NCBI GenBank assembly: GCA_964420455.1
Contig: CAYQTO010000122.1
Span: 1-11,006, forward strand
Direction of reading: 5' to 3'
Length of the DNA: 11,006 nucleotides
From: CAYQTO01 sp964420455
GTDB taxonomy: Bacteria > Sumerlaeota > Sumerlaeia > SLMS01
Shown here one piece after another: positions 1 through 8,192 of this stretch. Below the pieces are notes generated by a model. The model was given only the letters and a program-made list of their open reading frames with translations. It was not told the DNA's origin and made no database searches. Within the stretch, counting starts at the first letter, position 1; every line of letters begins with the position of its first letter. Made by a program: the position numbers and the translations under genes.

Positions 1-1077
1 AATGTTGTCATCGTCGGCATCCTTGGCGGGCGCGGGGGGATCCAGACCCACGTGCGGGGGTTGGCGGCGGCGCTGCTGGAGGAGGGGCACCGGGTCCTGA
101 TCGTCACAAGCGCGGCGGTGGGTCCCGGGGACCTCGGGCCTCTGGAGGAGTTGTCCGGGTGGGAGGTCGCCCTGTCCGGTCGGGGTGGGGTGGAAGCGCT
201 CCGGAGGATGCCCGGCGTTTTAAGGCGGATGCGGCGCTTTCGGCCGGACGCGGCGGTGCTGGTCGGGCTCGGCTGGGCCCAGACGCTCCTGTGGGCCGGT
301 CTCCCCCGGCGGACCTTCAGGATCTTTCACGAAGTGATGGGGGGCGACCGCCTGCTGCGGTGGGACTCGCGGGATCTGGTGGCACGGACCGCCAATGGGG
401 TGGTGGCCCAGGCGCCGCAGGTCGGGGAAGTGTTCGCGAGGACGTTTGGGTGGCGTGGGCCCGTGGAGACACTCCCGGCGTTTGCGGACCCGCTGGAGAG
501 ATGCGGGCCGATGGTCGAACCGTCGAAGGGAGGACGCGTGCGCGCGGCCTTCCTGGGGCGACTGGTGCCCCACAAGCGGGGAGCCTGGCTTGTTCGCCAC
601 TGGCCACGGCTGGCGGACGTGCTCGACGAATTGCACCTTCACGGCTCGGGGCCCGAGGAGTCGGCGGTCCGTACGGAAATCCGCAGGCAGCGGATCGGGG
701 ATCGGGTCTTCCTCCATGGCCCCTATCCGGAGGGCCAAGCCTTGCGCGACCTGCTTGCCGGGTACGACCTGTTGCTGCTGCCAACGACGGGAAGCGAAGG
801 CGCGCCGCTGGTGCTGATCGAGGCAATGGCCTGTGGCGTTCCCTTCGTTGCGACGGCGAAGGGTGGCATTCCCATGTATGCGGAGGGGAATCCCGATTGC
901 CTTGTAACGGAGGTACGGGGGAATGCCTTCCTCGATGGCGTCCGCGGCTGGGCGGTACGGGTGAGGAGCGGCCAGGTCGATCGCAGGCGGCTTCTTCACT
1001 ATCATCGCCGAAACTATTCCTTTGTGGCGCTGAAGCGGCGATGGCTGGCATATCTGACCTCCCACGTTTCCGGGTGA
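1..1077 (+). CDS. GT4-family glycosyltransferase, 5' end outside window
   Basis: The frame is open from the first base, so the gene starts upstream; 358 codons are present. The first visible codons give a beta-strand followed by a Gly-rich turn and a His (ILGGRGGIQTH), the usual N-terminal Rossmann loop of GT-B enzymes. The C-terminal half carries FLGRLVPHKR (a nucleotide-sugar-binding loop) near codon 184. It also carries the GT4 E-x7-E signature (EGAPLVLIE, codons 266 to 274), followed by a Gly-Val-Pro and a TAKGGIP stretch. GT4 enzymes transfer a sugar from an NDP-sugar with retention of configuration, here probably onto a lipid-linked repeat unit at the cytoplasmic face. The next gene follows after 28 bases. 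The donor and acceptor sugars cannot be read from the sequence. The family call is firm; the exact substrate is unknown. Confidence 0.9.
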   Translation, partial: NVVIVGILGGRGGIQTHVRGLAAALLEEGHRVLIVTSAAVGPGDLGPLEELSGWEVALSGRGGVEALRRMPGVLRRMRRFRPDAAVLVGLGWAQTLLWAGLPRRTFRIFHEVMGGDRLLRWDSRDLVARTANGVVAQAPQVGEVFARTFGWRGPVETLPAFADPLERCGPMVEPSKGGRVRAAFLGRLVPHKRGAWLVRHWPRLADVLDELHLHGSGPEESAVRTEIRRQRIGDRVFLHGPYPEGQALRDLLAGYDLLLLPTTGSEGAPLVLIEAMACGVPFVATAKGGIPMYAEGNPDCLVTEVRGNAFLDGVRGWAVRVRSGQVDRRRLLHYHRRNYSFVALKRRWLAYLTSHVSG

Positions 1078-1105
1078 GGCCCCGGCCAGGCGGGCGCCCG
1101 CGACC

Positions 1106-2401
1106 ATGGTGATCGACCTGTCTTTTGCCCTGATCGTGTTGCTGGTTGCCGTTGGACTCGTCTGGAGCCTGCGGCGTCGGGGGCGGGTGTTCGAGTTCCC
1201 GTTTCTGGCGTCGGCGGTGTTCGCAGGGTTCATCGTGCCGCAACTGGTCGTGATTCAACTTAGCCCGATGGGTTTGGCGGAGTCGGCCATCGGCCGCGGG
1301 ATGGTCATGGTCCTGTTGTGCGGGTTGGCGGCCGGGGTGGGATACTGGTCGGGGCTGCTGTCGGGTCCGCTGGCGGCGCTTCCACGACCGGACCTCAACC
1401 CGGGCCGACTGGTCCCGGCGGCGGTCATCTATGCGGCAGTCGGGTCCGCCTGCCTGCTTCTTGCCTACCGGGCGGGGGGCTTCACCGGCATCCAGACGGG
1501 TTCGGTGACGAAGTATCTCTTCTTCGGCCAGTTGGTGTTTCCGGCGCTGGCGGTGTTGCTGATGGCGGCGCTGGATCGTGGGGGCTGGCGCCTGTGGGCG
1601 CTGGCGGGGGGCGCACTGCTTCCGATCCTGTTCTTTGTGGTGCTGGGGGGACGGCGCGAGGCGCTGGCGGAAACGGCCTTCATCGTGGGGGGGGCGCTGT
1701 TTCTGCGGCGGGGCCTGGCGCCCTCGCGCTGGTTTGCGGTGCTTTTCATCCTGGCGATCATTGTGCTCGTCCCCTACGCGCGGGAGTACCGAAGGGCGGC
1801 CGAGATGGGCACGTGGTCGGACCTACGGTCGAAATCGCCGGTGGCGGTGCTGCTGGCCAGCATCGAAAGGGGCGAGGCGCACGAGATGCGCAATGCGGTC
1901 GCGCTGATCGACCTTACCCACCGCGGGGGCGGCCTTGAGTGGGGCACGGCGTATTGGGATCGCATGATCCACCGCTTTGTGCCAGCCCAGTTCCTGACCC
2001 GCGAGTTCAAGGAGTCGCTCATGGTAAACGCCCGCAGCGACGATTACGACACCTGGACGATGCATCAGGGCTCGACAGAGACAGGTTTTGCGGATGCGTT
2101 CCGCCAGCTCAGCTTTGCCGGGGCGGCGGTTTTCTTCCTTGTCGGCGCCTTCTATCGTGCCCTGTGGCAGCGCGCCCGCGATGGGGACACGGCCTCCCAG
2201 ATTGTCTATACACTGATCCTCACCAGCGGCGCGACCGTGTTCACCCACGGCACGGTGCGCTTTCTTCCCGATGTGACCTTCGTCGTGGCCGTCGTCGGGG
2301 GGCTGTATCTCCTTGCGATGGCGATTCCCGTGTCCGTGTTCACGCGTTGGACGGGCGGGGAAGCGACCCGTTGGGACGCGGACGGGGTGACCGTGTCATG
2401 A
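1106..2401 (+). CDS. Wzy-like polysaccharide polymerase, multi-pass membrane protein
   Basis: This 431-residue protein is strongly hydrophobic. By eye it has about ten or eleven membrane segments, near residues 5-23, 31-52, 66-88, 104-121, 138-156, 164-181, 187-200, 208-224, 336-353, 365-382 and 388-410. A long polar loop at 226-335 lies between the two membrane blocks. Membrane count, the large late loop, the basic GGRREA turn at 181-186 and the GSTETGF motif at 322-328 (followed by a FAGA membrane helix) all resemble O-antigen/EPS polymerases. Those proteins join lipid-linked repeat units on the outer face of the inner membrane. Wzy proteins diverge greatly, so this call rests on topology and on glycosyltransferase neighbours on both sides. 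The stop overlaps the next start as ATGA, indicating translational coupling. No clear Shine-Dalgarno precedes the ATG. A different oligosaccharide transporter or ligase (WaaL-like) is possible. Confidence 0.72.
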   Translation: MVIDLSFALIVLLVAVGLVWSLRRRGRVFEFPFLASAVFAGFIVPQLVVIQLSPMGLAESAIGRGMVMVLLCGLAAGVGYWSGLLSGPLAALPRPDLNPGRLVPAAVIYAAVGSACLLLAYRAGGFTGIQTGSVTKYLFFGQLVFPALAVLLMAALDRGGWRLWALAGGALLPILFFVVLGGRREALAETAFIVGGALFLRRGLAPSRWFAVLFILAIIVLVPYAREYRRAAEMGTWSDLRSKSPVAVLLASIERGEAHEMRNAVALIDLTHRGGGLEWGTAYWDRMIHRFVPAQFLTREFKESLMVNARSDDYDTWTMHQGSTETGFADAFRQLSFAGAAVFFLVGAFYRALWQRARDGDTASQIVYTLILTSGATVFTHGTVRFLPDVTFVVAVVGGLYLLAMAIPVSVFTRWTGGEATRWDADGVTVS

Positions 2402-3579
2402 GTTTGCGTGTCTGCGTGGTGATGAAGGGTGCCTCGCGGCTGCAGGGGGGGCTGCATGAGTCGGTGCCGGGCCTCTGGGCCGCAACGGCGCCCTTTGGCG
2501 TACAGGGGCACCTGCGGGCGAGTCACGACGTCTATACGGACGAGGACCGCCACCGGTATCCGGACTGTGTGGACCTGAGGACGTTCCCGACCCGGTTTCC
2601 CCACGCGGGCGGGTTCTCGCCGTCGCTCCTGCGGGGGATTCTGGGGGAGGATGGTTGGGGTGCTGTGTCGATCCAGGGCCTTTGGGAGTATCCGGCATAC
2701 GCGGGTTACCGGCTGGCGCGCGAGAGAGGGTTGCCGGTGATCGTCTCCCCGCGGGGAATGCTCGACGGATGGGCGCTACGTCGGGCGGCGATCAAGAAGC
2801 GCCTTGTTGGCTGGCTCTTTCACGATCGCCTGGTGCGGGGCGCGTCGTGCCTCCATGCCTTGAACGAGGAGGAGGCACGGGCTTTCCGGCGGATCGGGCT
2901 CCGGGCACCGGTCGCCGTGATTCCCAATGGCATCTCCCTGCCGAGGTTGGGCGAGCGGACGAATGGAGCACGTTATCGCTGGCCGGGGTCCGTGCGTGCG
3001 CGGCGCCTGCTCTACCTTGGGCGACTCCATCCCAAGAAGGGGCTTCCGCAACTGCTCCGCGCCTGGGGCCGGGTTGTTCGGGATCAGCAGGACTGGTCGC
3101 TGGTGATCGCCGGGCCCGACAGCAACGGCACCCGGGCGTGGCTGGAGGCTCGTATAGACGAGGACTGCCTCGGCTCCAGCGTCGTGCTCCTCGACTCGGT
3201 CTACGGCGAGGACAAGGCCGCCATCATGGAATCGGTGGATGGGTTCGTGCTTCCGTCGCTGAGCGAGGGCTTCAGCATGGCGTTGTTGGAGGCGGCGTCC
3301 TATGGCGTTCCGTCCGTCTATACGAGGGCATGCGCCTTTCCGGAGTTGGAGGCGCGGGGCGGGGGACTGGAGGTGGATTCGGAACCGCGGCAGATCGAGC
3401 GGGGGATGCGCGAACTGATGGGCATGGACGAGAGGGAGCGGCGGGCGGCGGGGGAGGCGGCCCGCCGGCTCGTGGCCGAGCGCTACACGTGGGACCGCGC
3501 GGGCGAGGCGATGGCGGCGGTTTGCCATTGGCTCGCGGGCGGTGGCGATCAACCGTCCTGCGTCCAGACCACGGGGTGA
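2398..3579 (+). CDS. GT4-family glycosyltransferase
   Basis: The product has 393 residues. The reading frame is open far upstream, but the ATG at 2398 overlaps the previous stop (ATGA), and MSLRVCVV is a typical first strand of a GT-B fold. The region SPRGMLDGWAL at 117-127 is characteristic of a group of exopolysaccharide GT4 enzymes. Next come PNGI at 176-179 and the donor-binding loop GRLHPKKG at 208-215. The E-x7-E signature is EGFSMALLE at 290-298. The protein is expected to be a cytoplasmic or membrane-associated retaining glycosyltransferase acting in repeat-unit assembly. It is followed after 12 bases by the acyltransferase gene. The sugar specificity cannot be inferred. All catalytic landmarks look intact and the length is normal for the family. 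Confidence 0.92.
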   Translation: MSLRVCVVMKGASRLQGGLHESVPGLWAATAPFGVQGHLRASHDVYTDEDRHRYPDCVDLRTFPTRFPHAGGFSPSLLRGILGEDGWGAVSIQGLWEYPAYAGYRLARERGLPVIVSPRGMLDGWALRRAAIKKRLVGWLFHDRLVRGASCLHALNEEEARAFRRIGLRAPVAVIPNGISLPRLGERTNGARYRWPGSVRARRLLYLGRLHPKKGLPQLLRAWGRVVRDQQDWSLVIAGPDSNGTRAWLEARIDEDCLGSSVVLLDSVYGEDKAAIMESVDGFVLPSLSEGFSMALLEAASYGVPSVYTRACAFPELEARGGGLEVDSEPRQIERGMRELMGMDERERRAAGEAARRLVAERYTWDRAGEAMAAVCHWLAGGGDQPSCVQTTG

Positions 3580-3591
3580 TCCGCAACGACC

Positions 3592-4164
3592 ATGGCACGC
3601 AGCAAGGCGGCCGGCTCCTGGCCGTACAGCCCCGGCGAGTACGCCCGCCGGCTCCTATGGTGGCTTGTTTGGGCCACCGCCTGGAAACTGGCGTGGAAGA
3701 AGGTCCCCGCGCTGCGGACCGGTTTGCTGCGCCTGTTTGGGGCGCGAATCGACGGGACCATCGAGGCCGCCGGCTCCACCTGGATCGAGATGCCCTGGCT
3801 CCTGAGGATGGGAGACCGCTCCTGTCTGGGGCCCCGGGTTCATGTCTATAACCTTGGTCCGGTTTCAATCGGCCGGCGTGTCACCGTTTCCCAGGACGCC
3901 TATCTGTGTGCGGGGACACACGACCACCGCGATCCGGACTTTCCACTGGTGCGAAGCCGGATCTCCATCGGCCATGGGGCGTGGATCGCCGCCGGGGCGT
4001 TCGTCGGGCCGGATGTGACCGTCGGCGATCGGGCGGTGGTGGCGGCGCGGGCGGTGGTTGTCCGCGATGTCGAGCCGGACGCCATTGTGGGGGGGAATCC
4101 GGCGAAGCGCATCGGGACACGGCCGACGGACGCCGCCCCGAGGGGAAGCGCCCCGCCACGATGA
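3592..4164 (+). CDS. WcaF-type hexapeptide-repeat acyltransferase
   Basis: This 190-residue protein resembles the colanic-acid acetyltransferase WcaF group. The N-terminus has SPGEYARRLLWWLVWATAWK (13-32), the amphipathic, Trp-rich entry segment typical of this group. It is followed by hexapeptide-repeat turns from about residue 75 to 155: VSIGRRVTV, ISIGHGAWI and VTVGDRAVV. These build a left-handed beta-helix that trimerises. The CAGTHD motif at 106-111 supplies the likely catalytic His110. The end, VGGNPAKRIG, is the standard terminal motif of acetyl-CoA-dependent sugar O-acetyltransferases. It probably decorates a sugar of the exopolysaccharide. A Pro/Arg-rich tail of about 20 residues after GNPAKRIG is longer than usual and may be disordered. 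Its TGA stop overlaps the next ATG (ATGA). The acetyl donor is assumed from the family. Confidence 0.92.
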   Translation: MARSKAAGSWPYSPGEYARRLLWWLVWATAWKLAWKKVPALRTGLLRLFGARIDGTIEAAGSTWIEMPWLLRMGDRSCLGPRVHVYNLGPVSIGRRVTVSQDAYLCAGTHDHRDPDFPLVRSRISIGHGAWIAAGAFVGPDVTVGDRAVVAARAVVVRDVEPDAIVGGNPAKRIGTRPTDAAPRGSAPPR

Positions 4165-5387
4165 AGGTCCTCGTGGCCATGATCGGTGCCCGGGCGGGCT
4201 ACGCCGTCCCCCGCATTCTTTACGAGGCGGGCATGCTGGCGCGGCTCGAGACGGACTTCGTCTCAAACGGCCGGGCCTGGACGGCCATCAAGGAACTGGT
4301 GCCAGGACCGTTCCGCGGCGATTGGATACGGCGGGCGTTTTCTCGCCGTCCCGCCGGCATCCCCCCCCACCTTTGCCGCCACCACCCGGCGTTTGCCGCC
4401 CGGTACGCCCTCGAGCGTCGACTGCTTCCTCCGAAGGACCACCTGGCCTGCCACGCGCGGGCGGGCCGGCGGATGGCCCAGGCGGCGCTCGAGGGAGGCC
4501 TTCGCGGCGTCGATGCCATCTATACATACAACACGGCGGGGCTCGAGTTGATGCGCCCTGCGGCGCGCCGGGGAATCCGTTGCGTCATGGAACAGACCAT
4601 CGCACCGATGGCGGTGGAGAGACGGCTTCTCGCGCCGGAGTACGAGCGCCTCGGGCTTGATGCACCCGCCTATACGGAGAACGCGGGGGTGCGGGCGATG
4701 ATGGCCCGGGAGCGCGCCGAGTGGCAGGCGGCGGACGTCATCGCGTGCGGGTCGGAATTCGTGCGGCGCTCGATCGGCGTGGCCGGAGGCCCCATGGGGA
4801 AGTGCGTCGTGGTGCCGTATGGCGTGGAAGGGCCGGATCGCCAAGGGCCGGAGCGTGCGGGGCCCCGCCGCCGGGTGCTCTTCGCCGGGCAGGTCGGCAT
4901 CCGCAAGGGCGCGCACATTCTCGCCGAGGCCGCCCGACGATCGGCCCGTCATCCGATGGAGATCCGCATGGTGGGCGTCGTGAAACTTCCCCGGGCGATC
5001 ATCGATCGCTTCCCCTCGAACGTCCGCGTTGTGGGCGCCGTGCCCCGGCCCGAAATGGAGGCGCACTTTCGCTGGGCCGATGTGTTGTGCCTGCCGTCCT
5101 TCTGTGAGGGGTCCGCGCTGGTCACCTACGAGGCGATGTCCCGGGGGCTGCCGGTGGTGACGACAGAAAACACGGGTTCGCTTGTGCGGGATGGTGAGAA
5201 CGGCCTCCTTGTGCCGGTCGGAGACCCGGAGGCGCTCGCCGAGGCGCTGGTCAGCGCGCAAACACATCCTTTTCCCGGCCTCCTGCAAGATGCGCGCGTG
5301 GATCCTCCGGACTGGTCCTTTGAGGCGTATCGGCATCGCCTGCTGCGGCTGGTGCGGGACGGGATCAGCGAGGAATCCGGATTGTGA
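4161..5387 (+). CDS. GT4-family glycosyltransferase
   Basis: The product has 408 residues when begun at the ATG that overlaps the previous stop. MKVLVAMIG forms the first strand of the N-terminal Rossmann fold. Features in order are a His/Arg-rich stretch with HLCRHHP around 70-76, IYTYNTAGLEL in the acceptor half, VVPYGVE before the domain linker and FAGQVGIRKG as the donor loop. The E-x7-E signature EGSALVTYE is followed by GLPVVTT and a DGENGLLVPVGD segment, all standard for GT4 enzymes. The acceptor half has more Arg, Ala and His than the other two transferases of the locus, so its acceptor probably differs. It is the last obvious glycan gene before the peptidase block. The gap to the next start is only 9 bases. 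Substrate unknown. Confidence 0.9.
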   Translation: MKVLVAMIGARAGYAVPRILYEAGMLARLETDFVSNGRAWTAIKELVPGPFRGDWIRRAFSRRPAGIPPHLCRHHPAFAARYALERRLLPPKDHLACHARAGRRMAQAALEGGLRGVDAIYTYNTAGLELMRPAARRGIRCVMEQTIAPMAVERRLLAPEYERLGLDAPAYTENAGVRAMMARERAEWQAADVIACGSEFVRRSIGVAGGPMGKCVVVPYGVEGPDRQGPERAGPRRRVLFAGQVGIRKGAHILAEAARRSARHPMEIRMVGVVKLPRAIIDRFPSNVRVVGAVPRPEMEAHFRWADVLCLPSFCEGSALVTYEAMSRGLPVVTTENTGSLVRDGENGLLVPVGDPEALAEALVSAQTHPFPGLLQDARVDPPDWSFEAYRHRLLRLVRDGISEESGL

Positions 5388-5390
5388 GGT
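5386..5390 (+). promoter_or_regulatory. Possible Shine-Dalgarno for the C25 peptidase GTG start
   Basis: GAGGT lies six bases before the GTG at 5397 and overlaps the stop of the preceding glycosyltransferase gene. It is the main reason to prefer that start over the internal ATGs at 5427, 5463 or 5472, none of which has a recognisable ribosome binding site. Confidence 0.4.
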
Positions 5391-5396
5391 ACCCCG

Positions 5397-8192
5397 GTGA
5401 ATGCCCCCTTGCCGGGCCCAGGGGTCATGGCCCATCCTGAACTTTTCGACCCAATCTGCGGCATGCCGGCAATGCGACTTCCTCATCTCCTTATCACGCT
5501 TCTGGGTCTCGCTTCGGTCTTCCTGCGACCGGGCCATGCGGAATTTGCCCTCCTCTCGAGTGAGGAGAAGACGAACGACGTGATCCGTTACAACGTTGTC
5601 TATACGCTCGACCCGGCCAAGACCCTGCCACGGGTTGATCGAATTGTCGGGGCTTCGGCACTGGACGGGGAATTTCCCGCCGTTGGGCTTCGCGAGGAGA
5701 AACCCCGCGACGAGCGTGGCGCGCTGCTCGGGCTGACCGATGCCGGTGACCTGGCCAGGATCGCGGCGGTTTCACCGCCGGCGGCCGCCGGGGCTTTCCG
5801 GATCGTTCCCGTGCGCATCGGCCCGCTGGCGGCGGCGCACCTGATCGTTGACCCGGCAAAGTTGCCGGGTGACGGCGGCCCGCTCCGGGTCGAGGTGGAG
5901 GTGACGCGTGCTCCCGGCAAGTCGCCTTTGGTGAAACCGAAAGGAATGACGCGGCGGATGATCGACGGCTTGTTCCTGAACGGAGAAGCGATCGACCACA
6001 TTTCGAGGGCACCGAGTGGAACGAAGGTGCTGGCGGATCCGCCCGGTGAGTGGCGTCTGACCTACCGTGGTCCTGGCCTGCGGCTCCTTCGCGCGGAACT
6101 TGCCGCCGTCGGCCTGCCCCCTGCGGAGCACGACTTGCTCGATCTAGTCCACGGCGGCGCCAGGCTTCCTTTCGTGCCGCTCGGCGACGACGCGTTCTGG
6201 TTCGTCGCGCCGTATGGATACAGCCCGCGCGATGGCACCGATACAACCTTCGCCACCACGGGCGGCGTTCTGCCGCGATTGGCAATGGAGGAGCGCCCGG
6301 CGTTTCCAACTCTGGCTCCCACGGGTGTCGAGGTCGCCCTCCCGCGAAGCCGCACCTTCGCTCCGAATCTCGTTTACGAGCGCAGCGCCGTCCTGCCGGT
6401 GGGCGAGCGGCTGGTGATGTGGCGCCTCACGGCGGGCCAGTCGCGGACCTTCGACCTCGCGCTGGACGACGTCCTGACCACCACAACCGTACGCGTGCGG
6501 GCGATGCTCCTCGGATTCAATATCGGCCTCGCGGACCCCGATCACTACGTCGATCTCGCCCTGGACGATGTCCCGCTCGCCCGCGAAAGCTGGAAGGGAC
6601 GCACTGTTCACCTGGTTGATCAGGTCATCGATCTGGACGGGATTCCCGGCGATGGCGTGGTGACACTTGAACATGCGATCGACGGCGCCTCGCCTTTCGA
6701 CGGCGGTGCCTCGGTGGATATACAAAATCTCGAGTCGGTGACCATCGACTATACGGCCTACCCGCGGGTGGACGAAACGGGCTTTGTCCGGATCGACGTC
6801 GGCCCGGCCGGCGAATCCCGCCGCGTGACCGTGGGAGGACTACCGTTGGGAACCGCCGCGGAGGAGGTCCTCGTCGTCGAGGCGACAGACCCCGCGAATC
6901 CCGTCCGCATCTCCGATGTTGAGGTCTTCCCGGACAGCTCCGGCGGCGGAGCCGTCGGTTTCGAGGTGCCCGCAGCCGGCGGCGTCTATCTCGTCCAGCT
7001 TGTCGCGAGCCTACCCGTGGTCGACGAGGTTGCCCCCGCGGAAACGCTGCCGTCGCTCCCGGCGGGCAGGCTGGATGCGGTGTTCGTCGCGCCGCCCGAT
7101 TTTCACGAGGCACTCGCGCCCCTCGAGGCGCTTGTTGACGGCGAGGTCGTCTACCTGGACCCGAAGGCAGCCTTCAACGTCTATACGGGAGGCCGGCAGA
7201 ATCCCGCCGCGATTACCGAGGCCCTGGCCACGCTCGTCTCCGCCGCGGCGGAGGCCGCGCCCTTCCCCGTCGTGCTGCTGGTCGGCCACGGCAGTTTTGA
7301 CCAGCGGGACGACCTGGGACTCCAGACGGGGGGACAGGTGCACCCGTTCCTCGAGGAAAGCATCCAGACGTCGTCGATCACGATCGAGAATCCCCATGAT
7401 TTCGGCTTTGGACGTCTCTTCGGGGAGGACGAATTCGAGGATGCGATCGTGGCGCGGATTCCCGCGCGCACGGCCGGGGAAGTCACCATCGCGGTTGATC
7501 GGGCGCTGGCCTTTCATGCGGTCGCGGCGGATCTGAGGCGCGCCCCCCGGCCGGGGCTGTTCGTGACCGACGACGACCCCGGCTTTGCGAGCGACACCAC
7601 CGAACTGGTGGACATCTGGGAGCGACTCGGCCGGCCGGCAGGCCGCGTGGATCTCGATCCCGCTTCGGACGGCACCGCCGAGCGCGACGCCATCGTCGAG
7701 GCGCTCTCGTCAACGGCGGGTGGGTCCGCCTTCGTCCTTTATACGGGCCATGGAAACTTTGACCGCTGGGCGGTGGAGCGCCTGCTGGACGTCGGGGACG
7801 TTCCCTCCATCGAATCCGCGGGGGTCTGGCCCTTTGTCACCACGTTCACCTGCCTCAATGGCTACTTTACCTTTCCCGGGGCCTCGGGCCCGACGCTGGC
7901 GGAAGCTTGGACTTTCGAGCCCGGCGGGGGCGCCATCGCCAACATCTCGCCCAGCAGTATAGATTTCTATACCGAGCAGCGGCGCTTCAGCCTGGCGGTG
8001 ATGGACACGCTCGCGGGGGCCGCACCACCCGGGACAACAGGCGAGCTGTTCCTCCGCTCGCGGCTGCGCTTCCTTGCTGATTTCCCCGCCCTCGGAAAGA
8101 CGGCCCGGCTGTACCTGCTCTTCGGTGATCCGCTGGCGGATCTGACGGTGCCCGCGGCGCCGGAGCACCAGCCCGGTTGGTTTGTCCACTGA
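5397..8192 (+). CDS. Exported C25 (gingipain-type) cysteine peptidase
   Basis: The protein has 931 residues from the GTG at 5397. A signal peptide begins at the in-frame ATG at 5472 (MRLPHLLITLLGLASVFLRP, then GHA as a likely cleavage site), so the true start may be 5463 or 5472. Residues about 60 to 560 form a long beta-rich region of unknown function. The C-terminal third is the peptidase C25 domain, with VVLLVGHG near 628, an ARIPA segment, YTGHGNFDRW with the catalytic-type His785, and FTCLNGYF with the nucleophile-type Cys819. This is followed by AEAW and a GGGAIANISPSS segment. Both dyad residues are therefore present, which suggests an active endopeptidase outside the cytoplasm. The chain ends soon after LLFGDPLADL, without a Por secretion domain, a PEP-CTERM tail or a C-terminal membrane helix. 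Its stop shares one base with the next start (TGATG). Confidence 0.87.
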   Translation: MNAPLPGPGVMAHPELFDPICGMPAMRLPHLLITLLGLASVFLRPGHAEFALLSSEEKTNDVIRYNVVYTLDPAKTLPRVDRIVGASALDGEFPAVGLREEKPRDERGALLGLTDAGDLARIAAVSPPAAAGAFRIVPVRIGPLAAAHLIVDPAKLPGDGGPLRVEVEVTRAPGKSPLVKPKGMTRRMIDGLFLNGEAIDHISRAPSGTKVLADPPGEWRLTYRGPGLRLLRAELAAVGLPPAEHDLLDLVHGGARLPFVPLGDDAFWFVAPYGYSPRDGTDTTFATTGGVLPRLAMEERPAFPTLAPTGVEVALPRSRTFAPNLVYERSAVLPVGERLVMWRLTAGQSRTFDLALDDVLTTTTVRVRAMLLGFNIGLADPDHYVDLALDDVPLARESWKGRTVHLVDQVIDLDGIPGDGVVTLEHAIDGASPFDGGASVDIQNLESVTIDYTAYPRVDETGFVRIDVGPAGESRRVTVGGLPLGTAAEEVLVVEATDPANPVRISDVEVFPDSSGGGAVGFEVPAAGGVYLVQLVASLPVVDEVAPAETLPSLPAGRLDAVFVAPPDFHEALAPLEALVDGEVVYLDPKAAFNVYTGGRQNPAAITEALATLVSAAAEAAPFPVVLLVGHGSFDQRDDLGLQTGGQVHPFLEESIQTSSITIENPHDFGFGRLFGEDEFEDAIVARIPARTAGEVTIAVDRALAFHAVAADLRRAPRPGLFVTDDDPGFASDTTELVDIWERLGRPAGRVDLDPASDGTAERDAIVEALSSTAGGSAFVLYTGHGNFDRWAVERLLDVGDVPSIESAGVWPFVTTFTCLNGYFTFPGASGPTLAEAWTFEPGGGAIANISPSSIDFYTEQRRFSLAVMDTLAGAAPPGTTGELFLRSRLRFLADFPALGKTARLYLLFGDPLADLTVPAAPEHQPGWFVH

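Noticed and set aside
220..1258. Long open frames on the - strand opposite the glycosyltransferase and polymerase genes
   Set aside because: Their translations are Arg/Pro/His-rich with no recognisable motifs, as expected for antisense frames in GC-rich DNA. The + strand proteins carry clear family signatures.
7900..8192. PEP-CTERM/exosortase or Por sorting tail on the C25 peptidase
   Set aside because: The last residues (HQPGWFVH) contain no Pro-Glu-Pro, no hydrophobic helix with a basic end and no C-terminal beta domain.
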